In this document: piece after piece, positions 1 to 9,650 of the stretch | Position numbering within the stretch: the stretch's first letter is position 1 | How the letters are laid out: every line of letters begins with the position of its first letter | DNA from: Nostoc sphaeroides | GTDB taxonomy: Bacteria > Cyanobacteriota > Cyanobacteriia > Cyanobacteriales > Nostocaceae | Direction: 5' to 3' | Length of the DNA stretch: 64,000 bases | NCBI RefSeq assembly: GCF_003443655.1 | Contig: NZ_CP031941.1 | Span: 6,461,001 to 6,525,000 of the forward strand | Translations under genes and position numbers: made by a program | Notes under the pieces: model-generated | The model's database searches: none | What the model was told of the DNA's origin: nothing | Seen by the model: only the letters and a program-made list of their open reading frames with translations

Positions 1-54
1 CCTTACTCTGATATTGCAGTTGAAACTTCACAACCCTCAATAAAGCCTGTGTAT

Positions 55-146
55 AAGTAACTCGACAGAATTAATTACATACTAATTATTTGCTGGGCTA
101 AAATTTTTGCCCAGATTTGGTGTAATTAATTGCGTCCGATTACTTA
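55..146. repeat. MITE-like repeat, copy A
   Basis: About 92 bases with imperfect inverted ends (left GTAACTCGACAGAATTAATT; the right end read inward is GTAATCGGACGCAATTAATT). A related copy in opposite orientation lies at 25103-25190 beside a kinase gene. It sits between the CRISPR array and the missing right end of the CAST. No coding capacity. A MITE is inferred from the paired ends and two copies; no transposase source is identified. Confidence 0.6.
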
Positions 147-153
147 CCTTATC

Positions 154-556
154 CTTTGAACCCGCCTCTAGCTGGGAGGGGTGTTGAAACTTGAGTAGTG
201 AGATAGAATTCGTTTCGGAATTGTTCTTGCTTTCAACCCGCCTCTAGCTGTGAGGGGTGTTGAAACTAGCCTATGGCAGAAAATCCCGCCAATGCTATGT
301 ACCTTTCAACCCGCCTCTAGCTGGGAGGGGTGTTGAAACATGAGTTTCGGAGCAAGCTTCTCTCCATGTCTCCCTCTTTCAACCCGCCTCTAGCTGGGAG
401 GGGTGTTGAAACAAATAATTCTTCACGAAATTAACCAGTAACTCATAATCTTTCAACCCGCCTTTAGCTGGGAGGGGTGTTGAAACGCGGCTGTCGCCCA
501 ACTTAATCCACAGCAGCTACTTTCAACCCGCCTCTAGCTGGGAGGGGTGTTGAAAC
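154..556 (-). CRISPR. Type V-K CRISPR array, 6 repeats and 5 spacers
   Basis: Six 37-base repeats start at 154, 230, 303, 376, 450 and 520; the five spacers are 33-39 bases. Read on the minus strand the repeat begins GTTTCAACACCCCTCCC and ends GGCGGGTTGAAAG, the form known for Cas12k arrays. The leader side is at the right, next to the tracrRNA gene. The leftmost repeat (154-190) has a changed base near its 3' end (TTCAAAG for TTGAAAG), as expected for the trailer end. The repeats at 230 and 450 have single substitutions. Spacer targets cannot be told from this window. Confidence 0.97.
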
Positions 557-757
557 TCTGCCCTTCAAACTCTTGATTTACCAATAGTTCTGAAGGCATT
601 TTTGTCACGTCTCCCAAAATCGCCCGTCAGTTAACATTTAAAAAAAGTAAATCAACTCACACATTAAAGGCTATAAACCTTATTAAACAAGCGATTTAAA
701 GTTTTGGCAGGAGTCCCAGGGAAATCGCCCCCGCTTTACCATGCCAAAAAATAATTA

Positions 758-980
758 AGGTGGGTTCCTCCTTGGTCGGAGGTGATTCAGTAGCCACCAC
801 TGCGGTAAACCCGCACCTCTATCACTGGGGGCGCACCTAATTCCTATCCACAAGGGATAGCAGCATCAAGGTGGGCAGCTACCAGGGTCAGAAAGCAAGA
901 CTGTTTAGCAGCAGTCAAACTAACCCAAATTTACACAGCACAGAGGCTTATAACAAGCATGAACTGCGGCGCTGTTGAAT
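758..980 (-). ncRNA. Cas12k tracrRNA
   Basis: Between cas12k and the array, the minus strand closely follows the known V-K tracrRNA: CAACAGCGCCGCAGTTCATG at the 5' side, then GACTG..CAGTC, TTGCTTTCTGACCCTGGTAG, GGTGCGCCCCCAG, GGCTACTGAATCACCTCC and AACCCACC near the 3' end. AACCCACC can pair with GGCGGGTT of the repeat with one mismatch, as expected for the anti-repeat. It pairs with the crRNA and is bound by Cas12k. The ends are estimated by resemblance. The rest of 557-1017 is leader sequence without a gene. Confidence 0.92.
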
Positions 981-1017
981 TTTCTTATTTTATTATCAAG
1001 GTTCGGTGTTTTGTCAA

Positions 1018-2928
1018 TCAGTTTATTTTGCGGGAATGGTAAGCGGAGATCGCTAATTCTTTCGCTTTCTCTTGTGGACTACCTCGAATTGGCTGTTTTG
1101 ACTCCTCTATCACAATTCCAGCTTTAACAGCTGACGAGTGAATATTTGCCATCAATCTGCCATAACTCCACTGATGGACGCTAACTCGGTACTGTTTAGC
1201 ATACTTTTGTTGAACTTCTATTAAGTCTGATTTTTGTTCAGTTTTGGCTTGAACCTCACTTTGAACTTGCTCTCGCATATTGTCCAACTTAGGTAGAACA
1301 ATACTTCCAGCAGAGTATGTTTGGGCGATCGCAATAATCTCTTTCGCTAGTAATCTGTCAATATACTCCCCTAACTCCGATTCTCCAAACTGATTTGGTG
1401 CAGCAAGCGTTTGAGCTATTTGGCGTTGGTGGGATAAAAAATGCTTTTGCTGTCGCTGTCGATTTAGCAGTTTGTAATTATCACCCAGTAGTTGTTTGAT
1501 GCTGCGATAGGTAATTACTTGACCTGTAGTGCCGTCTACTACCGCTAGCGTTGCAGGCTTTTCTAAGCCGAGGCTAATACCAATAAGAATATGAGATTGT
1601 CCTTTATATAAAGGTTTAGTGGGGCGAGGAAAAGGGTTATTAATTCTGTCTAAGGTGGAGTTTTTCCGTTTTATGTGGGCTTGCTGTTTTTCATTAAGGT
1701 CGCCTTTGGCTTTTGTATTAGTGATAATTTTAGCGATTTCTTCAGCTTTCTCTTCCCTTACTTGATTGGTTCCTTCAGTCGTCCATAGGCGTGTATCCAC
1801 AGAACAGTAGAGGGTTAAGCGATTAACATTCCAAGGATCGCCTTTGCCTTCCTCTTCTTGCCAAGCAATACGCCCACTACGCAGGGTGAACAGGCTACTA
1901 GAGTGCTGGTTTTTACTATTTTTCTTAATTTGTTGATCTTCTAGGAAGCGTTGAAACCAGTGAAGGTGGCGAGAATCACAATAGACTTGAAAACTATGCT
2001 CACTCAAACCGTTGAATTTTACACAGATACGCCCAAACTGGTTTTTAAACCAAGTCATGTCTTCGTTGCTTTCGTAAGCTACCGGGAAAGGTACTTTGCT
2101 AGATTGCCTTAAAAGGCTGTCTTGCCAAGATTTTGCCTCGGCTTCATTTGTTGGAACGGTGTGAGTGGCAACAACAATAGTTTCTAACCATTTGATAACG
2201 GTTAAATCTCGACCTTTGGGAATTCGTGTTTCTAGCTGTTCTCTGATGCGTTCAATCTGAATTTCAAGTTTACGGCGACGTTGAGCAAATTTTTTAGCGT
2301 CTTCCTCTTTATCGTTTATTTTGCAACCATTTTTGAGCAAATAGCTGATGGCGCAACGAGTCAAGTTATCTTCTGTATTGCGGTAAGTCTCAAATAAATT
2401 CTTTGATAAATTGCGATCGCTATCTGAGTTTTGAGCTTTTTTGCGCTTTTTAGCTTTTTTTACATTTGTTGATGGAGTTTCAGCAGTATTGAGAGAAGAA
2501 AATTGAGCCAAAATTTCAGCAGCTTTAGTGCGAAGACTATCTAAGCTGACACCACTACTTTCTAGCAATTCAACATCACTGTTGAGCATTTCCAACCAGC
2601 GAATTTTGCCTTCTAGTTGGAACTGCGATCGCTTCATTAGGGCAAACCATGATTTATAGATGTAGTTCACCAATGCGATCGCACTCGTATAAAACCGTCC
2701 AGGCTGACCGATAAAGCGAGGGTCAGTTTTCAAAGGTTGGCAGAGTCCTTTGACAATACTAGTGGGGTGTTTGCCCTTTTGTCGCCAAGTCTCAAACTCT
2801 GGGTGTTGACTTACCTGACGTAGTAGTTCATTAATCAATGGCGTATTTAACTCAGCCATCAACTTCCATAGTTGCTGGCGTGATGACTCTAAGGCTACAA
2901 GAAGACACTGAATAGTGATTTGGCTCAT
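1018..2928 (-). CDS. cas12k: Cas12k, RNA-guided targeting protein of the CAST
   Basis: 636 residues, the usual Cas12k length. The N-terminus (MSQITIQ, then RQQLWKLMAELNTPLINELL and QPLKTDPRF) is the family signature. The RuvC-like part near residue 450 reads GISLGLEKPATLAVVD, with Ser where active RuvC has Asp. This fits the known role: Cas12k binds a guide and target but does not cut, and recruits TniQ, TnsC and TnsB. It is divergent from cvkR with a 68-base gap holding a palindromic operator. The order cas12k, tracrRNA, array is that of known V-K systems. Confidence 0.97.
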   Translation of the reverse strand: MSQITIQCLLVALESSRQQLWKLMAELNTPLINELLRQVSQHPEFETWRQKGKHPTSIVKGLCQPLKTDPRFIGQPGRFYTSAIALVNYIYKSWFALMKRSQFQLEGKIRWLEMLNSDVELLESSGVSLDSLRTKAAEILAQFSSLNTAETPSTNVKKAKKRKKAQNSDSDRNLSKNLFETYRNTEDNLTRCAISYLLKNGCKINDKEEDAKKFAQRRRKLEIQIERIREQLETRIPKGRDLTVIKWLETIVVATHTVPTNEAEAKSWQDSLLRQSSKVPFPVAYESNEDMTWFKNQFGRICVKFNGLSEHSFQVYCDSRHLHWFQRFLEDQQIKKNSKNQHSSSLFTLRSGRIAWQEEEGKGDPWNVNRLTLYCSVDTRLWTTEGTNQVREEKAEEIAKIITNTKAKGDLNEKQQAHIKRKNSTLDRINNPFPRPTKPLYKGQSHILIGISLGLEKPATLAVVDGTTGQVITYRSIKQLLGDNYKLLNRQRQQKHFLSHQRQIAQTLAAPNQFGESELGEYIDRLLAKEIIAIAQTYSAGSIVLPKLDNMREQVQSEVQAKTEQKSDLIEVQQKYAKQYRVSVHQWSYGRLMANIHSSAVKAGIVIEESKQPIRGSPQEKAKELAISAYHSRKIN

Positions 2929-2943
2929 TGCTTTAAAACATTG

Positions 2944-2975
2944 TTGTTTAATACTAACATATTTGTATTAAACAA
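2944..2975. promoter_or_regulatory. Probable CvkR operator between cas12k and cvkR
   Basis: A perfect 11-base inverted repeat, TTGTTTAATAC (2944-2954) and GTATTAAACAA (2965-2975), separated by 10 bases. The left arm is 16 bases from the cas12k start. The right arm overlaps a possible -35 of cvkR (TTGTAT, 2963-2968), followed by TAAAAT (2984-2989) only 7 bases before the cvkR ATG. That spacing fits a leaderless cvkR mRNA, as reported for the Anabaena CvkR. The same half-site with the same spacing recurs before tnsB. Binding is inferred. Confidence 0.7.
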
Positions 2976-2996
2976 GTCTTCTGTAAAATAAATTGT

Positions 2997-3434
2997 ATGC
3001 AGGAGACATTTTTTACAAGCAAGGAAGCTGCTGAAATCACAGGCTGCACCCTTCGTCAGCTACAGTATTGGCGAGAGAGAGGGGTGATTGTTCCTGTAAT
3101 CAGTGATACTGGAACAGGACGTAGTATTTATTACTCAAAGTCTAATTTGCTGGAACTAGCTGCAATGTCATATTGGCTATCTGTGGGGTTAAGTTTTGAC
3201 ATAGCCAGCACCACGCTGAAAAAGCTGAAAGACCAAGAACCGGAGTTATTTACTTCAGGTAAAGGTAAGCGGTTTATGTTGTTGTCCCAAGCGCATGAGC
3301 GATCGCTTGAGCTTGTGGAGTTTGACAGAAAAAAAGCGATCGCATCTTTGGATGAAGGTAAGCCTGTAATTCCAGTGTGGTTGGATGTTATTTATAGCCG
3401 TTTAGAATTGAAGCTATCAAATAAGAAAAGTTAG
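2997..3434 (+). CDS. cvkR: CvkR, MerR-type repressor of the CAST
   Basis: 145 residues. The N-terminus (FTSKEAAEITGCTLRQLQYW) is a MerR winged-helix DNA-binding domain. It is transcribed away from cas12k, the usual place of Cas V-K repressors. CvkR of Anabaena represses cas12k and tnsB. There is no room for a ribosome binding site between the predicted -10 (2984-2989) and the ATG, suggesting leaderless translation. Control of this CAST is inferred from family and position. Confidence 0.9.
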   Translation: MQETFFTSKEAAEITGCTLRQLQYWRERGVIVPVISDTGTGRSIYYSKSNLLELAAMSYWLSVGLSFDIASTTLKKLKDQEPELFTSGKGKRFMLLSQAHERSLELVEFDRKKAIASLDEGKPVIPVWLDVIYSRLELKLSNKKS

Positions 3435-3436
3435 AT

Positions 3437-3532
3437 TATAGCGGTTATCGATTGGATGAGAACACCAAAGTCCTTGCTGTCAAATCATTCCAGCATTTTT
3501 TTTGTATCTCACTGAACTGCACACCGCTATAT
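3437..3532. repeat. Short palindromic element with TATAGCGGT ends
   Basis: Directly after cvkR: TATAGCGGT (3437-3445) and its complement ACCGCTATA (3524-3532) bound 96 AT-rich bases. A related stretch (tatagcggttttcaact) starts near 33804. It looks like a small MITE or a transcript-end hairpin; no gene is present. Confidence 0.45.
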
Positions 3533-3538
3533 ATAGGT

Positions 3539-3623
3539 TAATCAGTTGTTGCTGTAGTCAATTCCAACTTTTTGTCTAAAAAATCTACTTCTAAGCTATT
3601 TCCGTTATCGCGTAACCAGTTTT
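3539..3623 (-). pseudogene. C-terminal remnant of an unknown cargo gene
   Basis: On the minus strand a frame comes out of the ISL3 end and reads QNWLRDNGNSLEVDFLDKKL plus eight residues to a stop at 3539-3541. The start is missing. The ISL3 copy has no target duplication, so DNA was probably lost here. It may be the tail of a gene between hsdR and cvkR; I do not recognise the family. Confidence 0.35.
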
Positions 3624-4919
3624 GGTTCTTGCGTATTTAACGTGCTAAATTAATATTATAGTGCCAAGAAAGTAAAGCTCTAATTTCAAAATTACGAAAA
3701 TTTCTAAAGCCAAATCCACTTCGCTTTATTAACTTCAATTTATTATTAATTCCTTCTACTACCCCATTAGTAGTTTTTCTTTCAAAATATCCTACTACTT
3801 CTCCAAACCACCGTTTAATTGTCTTAACACTTTTTTGATAATAAGGTTCAGCTTTCTTTAACCAATCAATTAGTCCTAACATTCCTGCTCCTAAATCTTC
3901 ACTCCTATCAAATAAATTACGAAACTCTTCTTTCAATGAATGCATCATTCCTATTAAAGGAGACGCTTCTCTAATTATATCTAATTTCTCTTTTTGTTTT
4001 TCTGTTAGATTCTCTTCTGCTTTTAAAATTGTATATTTGTTACCTTTTAAACTATCAAATACTTTTTCTCTCAACTCAACATTTAATGACGATGCTGTTT
4101 TCTTTTCTGCTATTCTAGCTTGGTTTAACTCTTCATGTATGATTTTTGTAACATGGAATCTATCCACTGTCACAAGGGCGTTTGGGCATATCTTATGCAC
4201 TAAATTTTTATAATTCCCGGTCAGATCCATACTAACTTCTTCTATTTGTTCTAAAACTTCTTTACCCCACTTTTTCATAACATTTTCTATTTCAATTTGT
4301 TTTCTTTCTTTTACTAACCCTATTAATTTCCCTGAATCTATATCTACGAGTACAACAATAAATTTTCCTTGCCCTTTGACCAAGCTAATTTCATCTATTC
4401 CTAACCTTTTTAAATTGCTCACATCTATTGGCAGCACATTTTTGGCTATATCTTCAAGCATTGAATTAACTTCTTCATCGGTTAATCCATTATTTTTTGC
4501 TACATTACTTATATTACTATTAATAAGTTGTTTAACAATATTTTCCGCGTATCGATGCGTATACCCTTTTCTCGCCCCTACAAAATCAAGCTCTTCATTA
4601 AATGTTTTTCGACATATTTTACACTTAAATCTTCGTCTATTTACGTTTAGTATTACTTCAAAATCTCCCATCGGTAAATCTTTTACTAAGTATTTTTGAT
4701 TTTGGTGTAGATGTTCTGACTTTTTCCCACACTGCGGGCATACTGCGCTTTTTGCCTTTTTACTTACTGTTAAAAAGAGGATTAAATCCTCTTCTATACT
4801 TGATTCCACTACTACTTCAGGTAAATTTAAAAGTTGGGTAAGGATTCTTTTCATAATTTATTTTACTAAATAAATCAAGATGTATCTTAATATTTTAGCA
4901 CGTTAAGTACGCAAGAACC
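3624..4919. mobile_element. ISL3-family insertion sequence
   Basis: A 1296-bp element bounded by inverted repeats: GGTTCTTGCGTATTTAACGT from 3624 and, inward from 4919, GGTTCTTGCGTACTTAACGT; the match continues into GCTAAA. It holds one transposase gene. ISL3 elements normally make 8-bp target duplications, but the flanks (ccagtttt and ctttgtgc) do not match. An adjacent deletion or recombination after insertion is therefore likely. The right end supplies the last codons and stop of hsdR. Confidence 0.9.
3637..4854 (-). CDS. ISL3-family transposase
   Basis: 405 residues, full length for the family. An N-terminal zinc-finger region (CPQCGKKSEH near residue 38, then CKICRKTFNE) is followed by the DDE-type domain with LGIDEISLVKG, VSMDLTGNYK and VTVDRFHV. 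The C-terminal FERKTTNGVVEGINNKLKLI carries the conserved Glu. No frameshift or internal stop, so the copy may be active. Confidence 0.93.
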   Translation of the reverse strand: MKRILTQLLNLPEVVVESSIEEDLILFLTVSKKAKSAVCPQCGKKSEHLHQNQKYLVKDLPMGDFEVILNVNRRRFKCKICRKTFNEELDFVGARKGYTHRYAENIVKQLINSNISNVAKNNGLTDEEVNSMLEDIAKNVLPIDVSNLKRLGIDEISLVKGQGKFIVVLVDIDSGKLIGLVKERKQIEIENVMKKWGKEVLEQIEEVSMDLTGNYKNLVHKICPNALVTVDRFHVTKIIHEELNQARIAEKKTASSLNVELREKVFDSLKGNKYTILKAEENLTEKQKEKLDIIREASPLIGMMHSLKEEFRNLFDRSEDLGAGMLGLIDWLKKAEPYYQKSVKTIKRWFGEVVGYFERKTTNGVVEGINNKLKLIKRSGFGFRNFRNFEIRALLSWHYNINLAR

Positions 4920-7900
4920 CTTTGTGCGGGTATTGAAGCCCAAAATCCAGCAGTTTGAACTTCTTGCTTAATTAAATTGAAGGTATGTAAAGTTAAGTTG
5001 ACATTTTGAGCAATCTCATCTTCATTAAGTTCGCGGTTATCAAATAGTTGGGCTTTAAAAATCCGAAAAATTGGCATTTGAGTTTTCCGATCTAGCCCGT
5101 AAGTATTTTCCTGTTCCTTTGATTTAATCTCTTTTCTCAGTTTTTCTACTTCTTCATATATGCGTTCCCAATTATCGGCAAATTCTGTTAATATTTCTTC
5201 TAATTTTTCAGCGAAGGAAAGGAATAATTCAGGATCTTCGTTAAGATTTAAGTTGATATAATGTCTAATTGCGTGTTCTACTGTGGCGGCTTTAGTCTTT
5301 GTGCGGGTGCGGCTGTTGGTAAGGGTTTCAAAGTTATCATCTATAATAGAAATTGGTGCGACTTTCTGCTCAATGCCGTGAGATTTGAGAAACTCATCAG
5401 CAATGTTACGCAATTTTTTAGGTATGCCTTTGAGACTAAAACGTGCATCCCGAAAATGCTTATAAGCTAGGTGATTAATCACAATAAAATTTTTGTAATC
5501 TTGCCAGTAATCCAGGGCTTCTTTACGTGGCATAACTACATTAAAGGCTTTGGTTAGTTTTTTGAAGGCGAGAATATAGGCAAAGCGGATATCTTCATCA
5601 TAGAATAAATCATAGAAGGCATCAGCATCAGAAAAATCTGTTAAGTTGTATTCTTCTAAGAAGTTCCAGATTTCTCGATTTGCTAAGATTAAATCATTAA
5701 TTTCTTGTTGTTCGTCGCGGATTTGGCTAATGATTTCTTGTTGTTCTTTCTCTTGATAAGTATCTAAAGCTTTTTTGAGATGATGTCCAATGCCAACATA
5801 ATCTACGACAAAACCTTTATCTTTGTGTTCTTCTCCTACTCTATTGACACGGGCGATCGCTTGTAATAAATTATGATCACGAATCACTCTATCTAAATAC
5901 AAAACTTGCTCGATGGGAGCATCAAAACCAACCAATAGCATATTATTGACGATAATTATCCCGACTTTGCCATTGATAGAAGTATTTCCGGCTGTTTCAG
6001 TTGCATCAAAGGATAATTTAAAGCGTTGAATGCTGGTATTGTGATAATTACTATTGGTGTAAGCTTTAATATGAGGCAAATCGTTATTATTCCCAGAAAT
6101 CACTACAGCTGTCTCTAATTCTCGCAGTCTGGCTATATTGATATTGAAGGGATTGTTGACTTCTAATTCTGTAATTTTAGCTTGAATGGCTGCATCGAAA
6201 CATTGTTTATATCTGCAAGCTGCTTCTCTGGATGTAGCGACGACTTGGGCTTTAAATCCTCCAGAAAAGACATATTCGATATAATGATCTACCATATCAC
6301 GGGCTTTTGCTTCGATGATGGGCATGGCTTCTAAATAAGCGTCACGAGTTCCATAACCCAAAATTTGCAAGCGTTCACTCAAATTATATTCACTGAAAAC
6401 ATCGCTAAACTTAGCATCCATTCCGGCTTTATCGCTAATTTCGGCGTTGTGGGTACGTCCTTCGTAAACAATTTCTAAGGTTGTTCCGTCTGCAATGGAC
6501 TCCCTCATGGTGTATTTGTCGATATAGTCGCCAAAGGTTTCTTCGGTTTTATCAATGGGAGTTCCTGTATAGGCGATTCTGGTTGCATTGGGTAAAGCTC
6601 GGTCTAAATTTGTCCCCAGTTGTGTATATTGGGAACGGTGCGCTTCATCAATCATCAGTAAAACATTTGGGCTTTCGTTTAATTTTGGGAAAATTATCTC
6701 TAAGTCTTTTTCTTGAAATTTTTGGATCATTGCCATGACAATATCGGGGGTATCATTGGCAAGTAGTTCATGTAAACTTTTATTAGGTTCGTCTGGTTTG
6801 GGTTTTATCCATTCGGCTAATTTGATATTTTGCCCAATTCCTTGACTTGTCCCTTGTAATTGGTCTTGTAGTTGAGTTCTATCGGTAATAAAAACTATTT
6901 TCCAACTACTTAGTTGGGTATGTTTTCGCATTTCTCGCACCATAAACAGCATGGTTAAAGATTTGCCTGAACCTTGGGTATGCCAAATAATTCCACTGCG
7001 TTGTTTGCGATTTTTTCCGGTAATTAAGCGTTCAACGGCTAGTTTGACGGCGCGGAATTGTTGGTATCTGGCAACAATTTTGATGGTTTCGCCTTTGTCA
7101 TTGTTGCTAAATATGGTAAAGATTTGAATAATGCTTAAAATGTTTTCGGGGTAACACATCCCTGTAACCAATCTTTGTTGATCGTTGGGGGATGTACCGA
7201 TATTATTTTGAATATCATTTAATTTAAAAGGATGGGGATCTATCCAGCGATAAAAGCGTTTTTCGGTGCGGGTAGTAATTGTGCCAAATTTCGCTTCTTG
7301 TCGGCAAGTGGTGATAATAAACTGATTATAATAAAATAGTTCTTGGTTGCCTTCGGATGTTTCGCCGCGTCGTTGACTATAGCGCATTAATTGGTCAATA
7401 GCTTCGGGAATGGCATCTTTAACTTTTGGTGATTTACATTCAATGACGACGACGGGAAGACCGTTAATAAATAAAGTGATATCAGGAATAATATGGTTGT
7501 CTGTGCCAGGAATGCGGACTTTAAATTGAGAGATGGCAATAAAGGAGTTATTTTGTAAAAAAGTTTGAGGGTTAAAGTCAATATAGCGAACAGTGGGGCT
7601 TTGTTCTTGGGTATTGTGGTTAATGGAGACGCTAGTATTTTCTAGGAGTAGGTTGAGAATATATCTATTATTTTCGATTAAGGTATTTCTGGGAAAGGTG
7701 ATAATTTTTTGGACGACTTCGTTTATTTGTTCGTCTCGCAGGAATGGGTTAATTTTTTGTAAGGCTTGTTGGAGTTGGGGTAAAAGGATAACTTCGCTGA
7801 AGTTGTTACGGTAGCTATCGCTGGGTTTTTGTTGGTGCATTTCTAGGCGGATGACTGTCCAGCCTAAGCCTTCTAGTTGGTTTAATAAGGGTTCTTCAAC

Positions 7901-7954
7901 GTGGTTTTTTTCATCCAGTCGGAGGTTTTCTCTTTGGCTTTTGGATGCACTCAT
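4895..7954 (-). CDS. hsdR: Type I restriction enzyme R subunit (HsdR), 3' end altered by ISL3
   Basis: 1019 residues. HsdR is the motor and nuclease subunit of type I restriction enzymes. An N-terminal nuclease region has DITLFINGLPVVVIECKSPK (the PD..ExK core near residue 160). Then come Walker A HTQGSGKSLTM, the helicase box IDEAHRSQ and motif III AYTGTPID. The last residues after FWASIPAQ are encoded by the ISL3 inverted repeat, so the natural C-terminus is lost. Its ATG overlaps the hsdS stop by 4 bases. With hsdM and hsdS damaged, the enzyme probably no longer works as a complex. Confidence 0.9.
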   Translation of the reverse strand: MSASKSQRENLRLDEKNHVEEPLLNQLEGLGWTVIRLEMHQQKPSDSYRNNFSEVILLPQLQQALQKINPFLRDEQINEVVQKIITFPRNTLIENNRYILNLLLENTSVSINHNTQEQSPTVRYIDFNPQTFLQNNSFIAISQFKVRIPGTDNHIIPDITLFINGLPVVVIECKSPKVKDAIPEAIDQLMRYSQRRGETSEGNQELFYYNQFIITTCRQEAKFGTITTRTEKRFYRWIDPHPFKLNDIQNNIGTSPNDQQRLVTGMCYPENILSIIQIFTIFSNNDKGETIKIVARYQQFRAVKLAVERLITGKNRKQRSGIIWHTQGSGKSLTMLFMVREMRKHTQLSSWKIVFITDRTQLQDQLQGTSQGIGQNIKLAEWIKPKPDEPNKSLHELLANDTPDIVMAMIQKFQEKDLEIIFPKLNESPNVLLMIDEAHRSQYTQLGTNLDRALPNATRIAYTGTPIDKTEETFGDYIDKYTMRESIADGTTLEIVYEGRTHNAEISDKAGMDAKFSDVFSEYNLSERLQILGYGTRDAYLEAMPIIEAKARDMVDHYIEYVFSGGFKAQVVATSREAACRYKQCFDAAIQAKITELEVNNPFNINIARLRELETAVVISGNNNDLPHIKAYTNSNYHNTSIQRFKLSFDATETAGNTSINGKVGIIIVNNMLLVGFDAPIEQVLYLDRVIRDHNLLQAIARVNRVGEEHKDKGFVVDYVGIGHHLKKALDTYQEKEQQEIISQIRDEQQEINDLILANREIWNFLEEYNLTDFSDADAFYDLFYDEDIRFAYILAFKKLTKAFNVVMPRKEALDYWQDYKNFIVINHLAYKHFRDARFSLKGIPKKLRNIADEFLKSHGIEQKVAPISIIDDNFETLTNSRTRTKTKAATVEHAIRHYINLNLNEDPELFLSFAEKLEEILTEFADNWERIYEEVEKLRKEIKSKEQENTYGLDRKTQMPIFRIFKAQLFDNRELNEDEIAQNVNLTLHTFNLIKQEVQTAGFWASIPAQRVLAYLTC

Positions 7955-9297
7955 GGTTGGTTTGTTAGTAAGGGTTTGACGGAGGTTTTTCCGGTTAGGA
8001 GGTCTTGCATTAATCCGGTTTTGATTTTTTGGAGTTTGGTTAAGTATAACTCTTCGTTAATAAGGCAATTATTATACTTTTTCCAAGCTTCTATTAATCT
8101 ATTTTGTTCATTACAGCTAGGAACAGGAATTAAAAACTCTCTTATTTCTTCTAAATGAAGATTTATAATAGTTCCTTGTTTAGCTCGCATTCTAATTTGT
8201 TCATTCACAACGGGAGATTTTAAAATCTCTTCTAAATACCAGGGGTTAACTAATGATAAAATTGGTTTAATTAAACAAAGACTTACAAAAATACTAAATT
8301 CTCGATACCAATCAATGACCTTAGTTAATCCTATAGTTCCATTTTTTGAGTAAAGAATATCTCCATACTCAGGTTTACATCTTTGAGTTAAAAATTGATG
8401 TTCTTGTAAAGAGATTTTCTTAACATGATCAAAATGTATTTCAGTATCCTGTATATCCGTTACCCTGAGAAAAGGAACTCCATGATCAATATACTTTGGA
8501 GTAAAATGAGTCCCATCAATAATTTTAAATGTAATGCTACTTAAATCTTTCACTTCCCACTCATCGGGAATCATCCCTAAAGGCGATCGCTTAAATTTAT
8601 GAGTTCTTGGATCGCGCAGTTGACCATTTTCGTCTATCCCGCGAGTTAGAAGGTCTTGCATTAACCCGATTTTGATTCTTTTGTACTTGGCGATGAGGGT
8701 TTCTGTTTGTGCGATCGCTTTATCTACTGTGTCTAATATTCTCGCTATTTGCTGCTGTTGTGGAATAGGTGGAACAATTATAGGTAATTTAAGTAGTTTT
8801 GATTGTTGAATCCCTGTTGCTGTTGTTCCACTAGAATAACTTTTTAGCCTATTCTGAAATAAATCAGAGAGTAGGAAGTTTTTCAAAAAGTCATTATAAA
8901 TTAAATCCTCTTTTGTTTTAAGTAATATAACTCTTTGGCTTAATATGTATTTTCTGTGATCTGGAATTTGAGCTATATTACCTAATGGTGCTTCCATTGT
9001 AATAATAATATCGCCTTTTTTTGTATCTCCTTTATTCATCCACTTTTTATATAAAGCTTCTGAACCATAGTTTGTTTCTTTTGCTAAATTAATTTTTCCC
9101 ATTTCCACGTTATTCGCAGATAAAGCGGGTATATCTCCACCTCTCCATGTCATACCAATTTTTAGCGGTGTCTTTCCTCTAAAATCAATAATTGTATAAA
9201 TTATTTATTCAATATTCCAAACATCCCAATCCCTTGGAATCATCCCTAAAGCTGAATCTTTTGACTCTCGATTATCATCCAATTGATTAACCACCAC
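7951..9297 (-). pseudogene. hsdS: Type I specificity subunit HsdS, with in-frame stop
   Basis: The frame can start at GTG 9297 and reads VVVNQLDDNRESKDSALGMI then PRDWDVWNIE, a stop TAA at 9205-9207, then IIYTIIDFRGKTPLKIG and on without break for 400 more residues from ATG 9153. There are two target-recognition halves, each followed by a conserved helix segment (RIKIGLMQDLLTRG; KIKTGLMQDLLTGK). HsdS recognises the DNA sequence for the complex. The stop removes the start of the first recognition domain; restart at 9153 would give a shortened protein. A sequencing error is the main alternative. Confidence 0.8.
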
Positions 9298-9650
9298 AAA
9301 CCCTATAAAAAATTAAATATACTTTGTAGGTTGGATTGAGGAACGAAACCCAACAAAAACACGAAAATATTGGTTTTCACTGCATTATACATAACCTACT
9401 AGATAATGACAGTACCATGATGATTTTTCCTCATGATTATGTATTAAGCTGTAGGTTTAGTTTTACTGCGTTATAGCTAACCTACAATTATAGTTATTTT
9501 CAATCCGGTGAGGTACAAGTATCCAAATAGACCTAACCCCCATTCCCCCTTCCCGAAGGGGGAATGGGGAACAATTCAAAGCCTCTCTCCGCTTCGGGGA
9601 GAGGTTTGGAGAGGGGTTTCTAGGATACTTTGCGACTTTTCAAACAACCT
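9298..9650. repeat. Intergenic region of dispersed cyanobacterial repeats
   Basis: No gene is seen. It holds a gtaggttggattgaggaac type repeat (about 9326) and inverted GC-rich blocks (cccattcccccttcccgaag.. and gcctctctccgcttcgggga.. at 9538-9620). Such sequences are common between cyanobacterial genes. They separate hsdS from hsdM, which normally lie close together. Confidence 0.5.

Noticed and set aside
50..54. TGTAT at 50-54 as the partner of the TGTAT next to the CAST end at 17176
   Set aside because: The bases that follow (aagtaactcg) do not start with TGT and have no TnsB boxes; they are the end of the MITE-like repeat. A five-base match is easily random.
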